From an uncultured Acidimicrobiales bacterium (GTDB lineage: Bacteria; Actinomycetota; Acidimicrobiia; Acidimicrobiales; Aldehydirespiratoraceae), in assembly GCA_938091985.1 (NCBI GenBank), contig CALKOE010000058.1, positions 1-7,386 on the forward strand: a stretch of 7,386 bases of DNA, in the 5' to 3' direction. Each line of letters begins with the position of its first letter. The stretch's first letter is position 1. A model generated the notes under the pieces. That model was not told the DNA's origin and searched no databases. It saw nothing but the letters and a program-made list of their open reading frames with translations. Made by a program: the position numbers and the translations under genes. This document shows, piece by piece, positions 6,570-7,386 of this stretch.

Positions 6570-7073
6570 ATGACCCACACGGATTCCCCCGAGCTGGATC
6601 AGCAGTTCGCGGACAAGGTCGCCGAGATCAACGAGCGCGCCGCAGACGAGGCGGGGCGCAAGGCGATGTGGCGCACCCATCACCACCCCGATCAATACGA
6701 CCGGTGCGTGCTGATCGGCGAGACCCACGTCTGTCGCCGATGTCTGACGCTCTACCCGGTCGCTGCGCTGTTCGCCGCGCTCACCCTCATCGGGTGGTCG
6801 CTGTGGCCCGACTCGCTCGATCTGTGGTTCATCTGGCTGCCCTGCATCCCGGCGACGCTCGACTTCGTGCTGGAACAGATCCAGGTGATCCGCTATTCGG
6901 CCCGTCGCCAGTTCCTCACCACGTTGCTTGTCGCCCCCGCACTCGGCCGCGGCATCGGGCACGAACTCCAGGATTCGTTCTCGTGGGAGCTGTGGGGGCC
7001 GGTGCTGTGCTTTTGCACGATCTGGTTCTTTGCCGCGATCGCCGGCTATCGCATGAGGAACCCTTCCCTCTAG
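6570..7073 (+). CDS. Small membrane protein with Cys/His-rich N-terminal motif (DUF2085-like)
   Basis: 167-residue predicted inner-membrane protein. A charged N-terminal region (about residues 1-36) leads to a Cys/His cluster: HHH at 37-39, Cys46, and CRRC at 55-58 within DRCVLIGETHVCRRCLTLYP. Hydrophobic stretches follow at about 62-79, 83-100, 113-126 and 142-160, giving three or four membrane segments, with more cysteines at 92, 147 and 149. The HxCxRCxxxY pattern just before the first membrane segment recalls DUF2085 proteins, whose function is not known to me; this match is from memory and moderate. The three cysteines and histidines could bind zinc or a redox metal. ATG 6570 lies 5 bases after the ligase stop with only a weak TAGG upstream, so it is probably translated with the operon. 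A role in the OFOR pathway is not shown; it could be a passenger gene. Confidence 0.7.
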   Translation: MTHTDSPELDQQFADKVAEINERAADEAGRKAMWRTHHHPDQYDRCVLIGETHVCRRCLTLYPVAALFAALTLIGWSLWPDSLDLWFIWLPCIPATLDFVLEQIQVIRYSARRQFLTTLLVAPALGRGIGHELQDSFSWELWGPVLCFCTIWFFAAIAGYRMRNPSL

Positions 7074-7141
7074 CCCCGCGCTCTGGAGAAGGAGGGCCGT
7101 TTGACCCTTGTGAGCTGCGGTTCGACGAGGAACGCTTTGTC
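7074..7141 (+). other. Intergenic gap with an orphan Shine-Dalgarno-like run
   Basis: The only gap longer than 9 bases in the window. It holds AAGGAGGG at 7089-7096, which has no start codon in the downstream frame at a usable distance; the SRPBCC gene instead has GAGGAA at 7127-7132, nine bases before its ATG. The purine run can pair imperfectly with the pyrimidine run at 7061-7070 at the end of the previous gene (about nine pairs, two bulges, 14-base loop region), but there is no U-tract, so it does not qualify as an intrinsic terminator. No convincing -35/-10 pair was found; TTGACC at 7101-7106 lacks a -10 partner. Confidence 0.35.
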
Positions 7142-7386
7142 ATGGCCCAGTACTCCGCGACGATCAATGTGGACGCGTCCCCGGCGGACGCCTTCGTCTA
7201 CCTCTCCGACCCGCTCAACCGCAGCGAGTGGGACCCGTCCGTGCGCAGTGTCGAACGCTCGGGTGACCACTTCGACGTGACGGTTGGCTTCTACGGCAAG
7301 GCGATCGACGCCACCTACTCCGTCGACGAAGTCGTCGAGGGATCGAAGGTCGTCTTCGAGATCGGCGGCAAGGTCAAAGGCCGCGA
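7142..7386 (+). CDS. SRPBCC-fold (polyketide cyclase/START-like) protein, 3' partial
   Basis: 81 residues are visible before the window ends. The start matches the SRPBCC/START-like pattern: AQYSATINVDASPADAF (a first strand, then the helix), VYLSDPLNRSEWDPSV (the 'v-D-xxxxxxWdP' turn) and alternating strands with VGFYGKAIDATYSV and SKVVFEIGGKVKG. Proteins of this fold form a hydrophobic cavity that binds or converts lipids, polyketides or aromatic compounds; many small actinobacterial members are unassigned. The frame is open further upstream but contains no ATG, GTG or TTG close by, so ATG 7142 is the start, with GAGGAA at 7127-7132. It lies 68 bases after the membrane-protein gene, so it may belong to the operon or to a new unit. 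No stop codon is present in the visible part. Confidence 0.8.
   Translation, partial: MAQYSATINVDASPADAFVYLSDPLNRSEWDPSVRSVERSGDHFDVTVGFYGKAIDATYSVDEVVEGSKVVFEIGGKVKGR

Noticed and set aside
6564..6575. GGTC-GTAT-GACC hairpin over the start of the membrane-protein gene
   Set aside because: Only four base pairs with a four-base loop; not distinguishable from chance.
5991..6962. 323-residue minus-strand open frame
   Set aside because: Antisense to the ligase and membrane-protein genes; Ser/Arg/Thr-rich with no domain pattern, while the plus-strand readings carry clear motifs.
7061..7096. Intrinsic terminator after the membrane-protein gene
   Set aside because: The stem has bulges and a large loop, and only three T residues follow; it does not meet the usual stem plus U-tract pattern.
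7120..7133. GTTC-N6-GAAC inverted repeat as a regulator site
   Set aside because: Four-base arms are too short and common in this base composition, and the repeat lies at the ribosome binding region of the SRPBCC gene.
7101..7280. TTG-initiated frame five bases after AAGGAGG
   Set aside because: It is well spaced from the Shine-Dalgarno-like run but gives an Arg/Ser/Pro-rich peptide out of frame with the SRPBCC gene and stops after about 60 codons.

Overview
The window comes from a GC-rich, densely packed genome. Single-base (TGATG, TAATG) and 4-base (ATGA, GTGA) stop/start overlaps, GTG starts, a luciferase-like monooxygenase of the kind common in coenzyme F420-using bacteria, and Arg/Ala-rich proteins all suggest an Actinomycetota member, perhaps of an Acidimicrobiia-like lineage. 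The lineage is inferred from general character only; there is no rRNA or marker gene here.

All recognised genes are on the + strand. From base 2 to base 7073 they form one apparent transcription unit in which no gap exceeds 9 bases. In order: an LLM-class flavin/F420 oxidoreductase whose 5' end lies outside the window (2-910); a cysteine-free carboxymuconolactone decarboxylase-like protein (910-1464); a TetR-type regulator (1474-2127); a small cupin (2127-2483); four subunits of a 2-oxoacid:ferredoxin oxidoreductase (OFOR) in the order gamma (2480-3028), ferredoxin-like delta (3025-3276), alpha (3261-4358), beta (4358-5176); an AMP-forming acyl-CoA ligase homologue (5173-6564); and a small Cys/His-containing membrane protein (6570-7073). 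After 68 non-coding bases an SRPBCC-fold protein starts (7142) and runs off the right edge. There is no gene-free stretch over 300 bases, and no RNA gene, mobile element, CRISPR array or tandem repeat was seen.

The core is the four-subunit OFOR. Such complexes oxidatively decarboxylate a 2-oxoacid with TPP, transfer the acyl group to CoA and reduce ferredoxin. The best family resemblance, from memory, is to the branched-chain 2-oxoacid (VOR-like) type, but the substrate cannot be read from sequence. The ligase homologue beside it handles the same kind of product (acyl-CoA), and the LLM, CMD-like and SRPBCC proteins suggest a catabolic or tailoring pathway under TetR control.

Several proteins depart from family consensus at functional positions: the ligase has Gln where the A10 catalytic Lys is expected, the OFOR alpha subunit appears to lack a Gly/Pro-rich loop, the beta subunit has FGETGGH in place of a YGMTGGQ-type motif, and the cupin lacks its second-motif His. 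Together these mark the locus as a possibly undescribed variant OFOR pathway. The family assignments are fairly secure; the pathway is inference.
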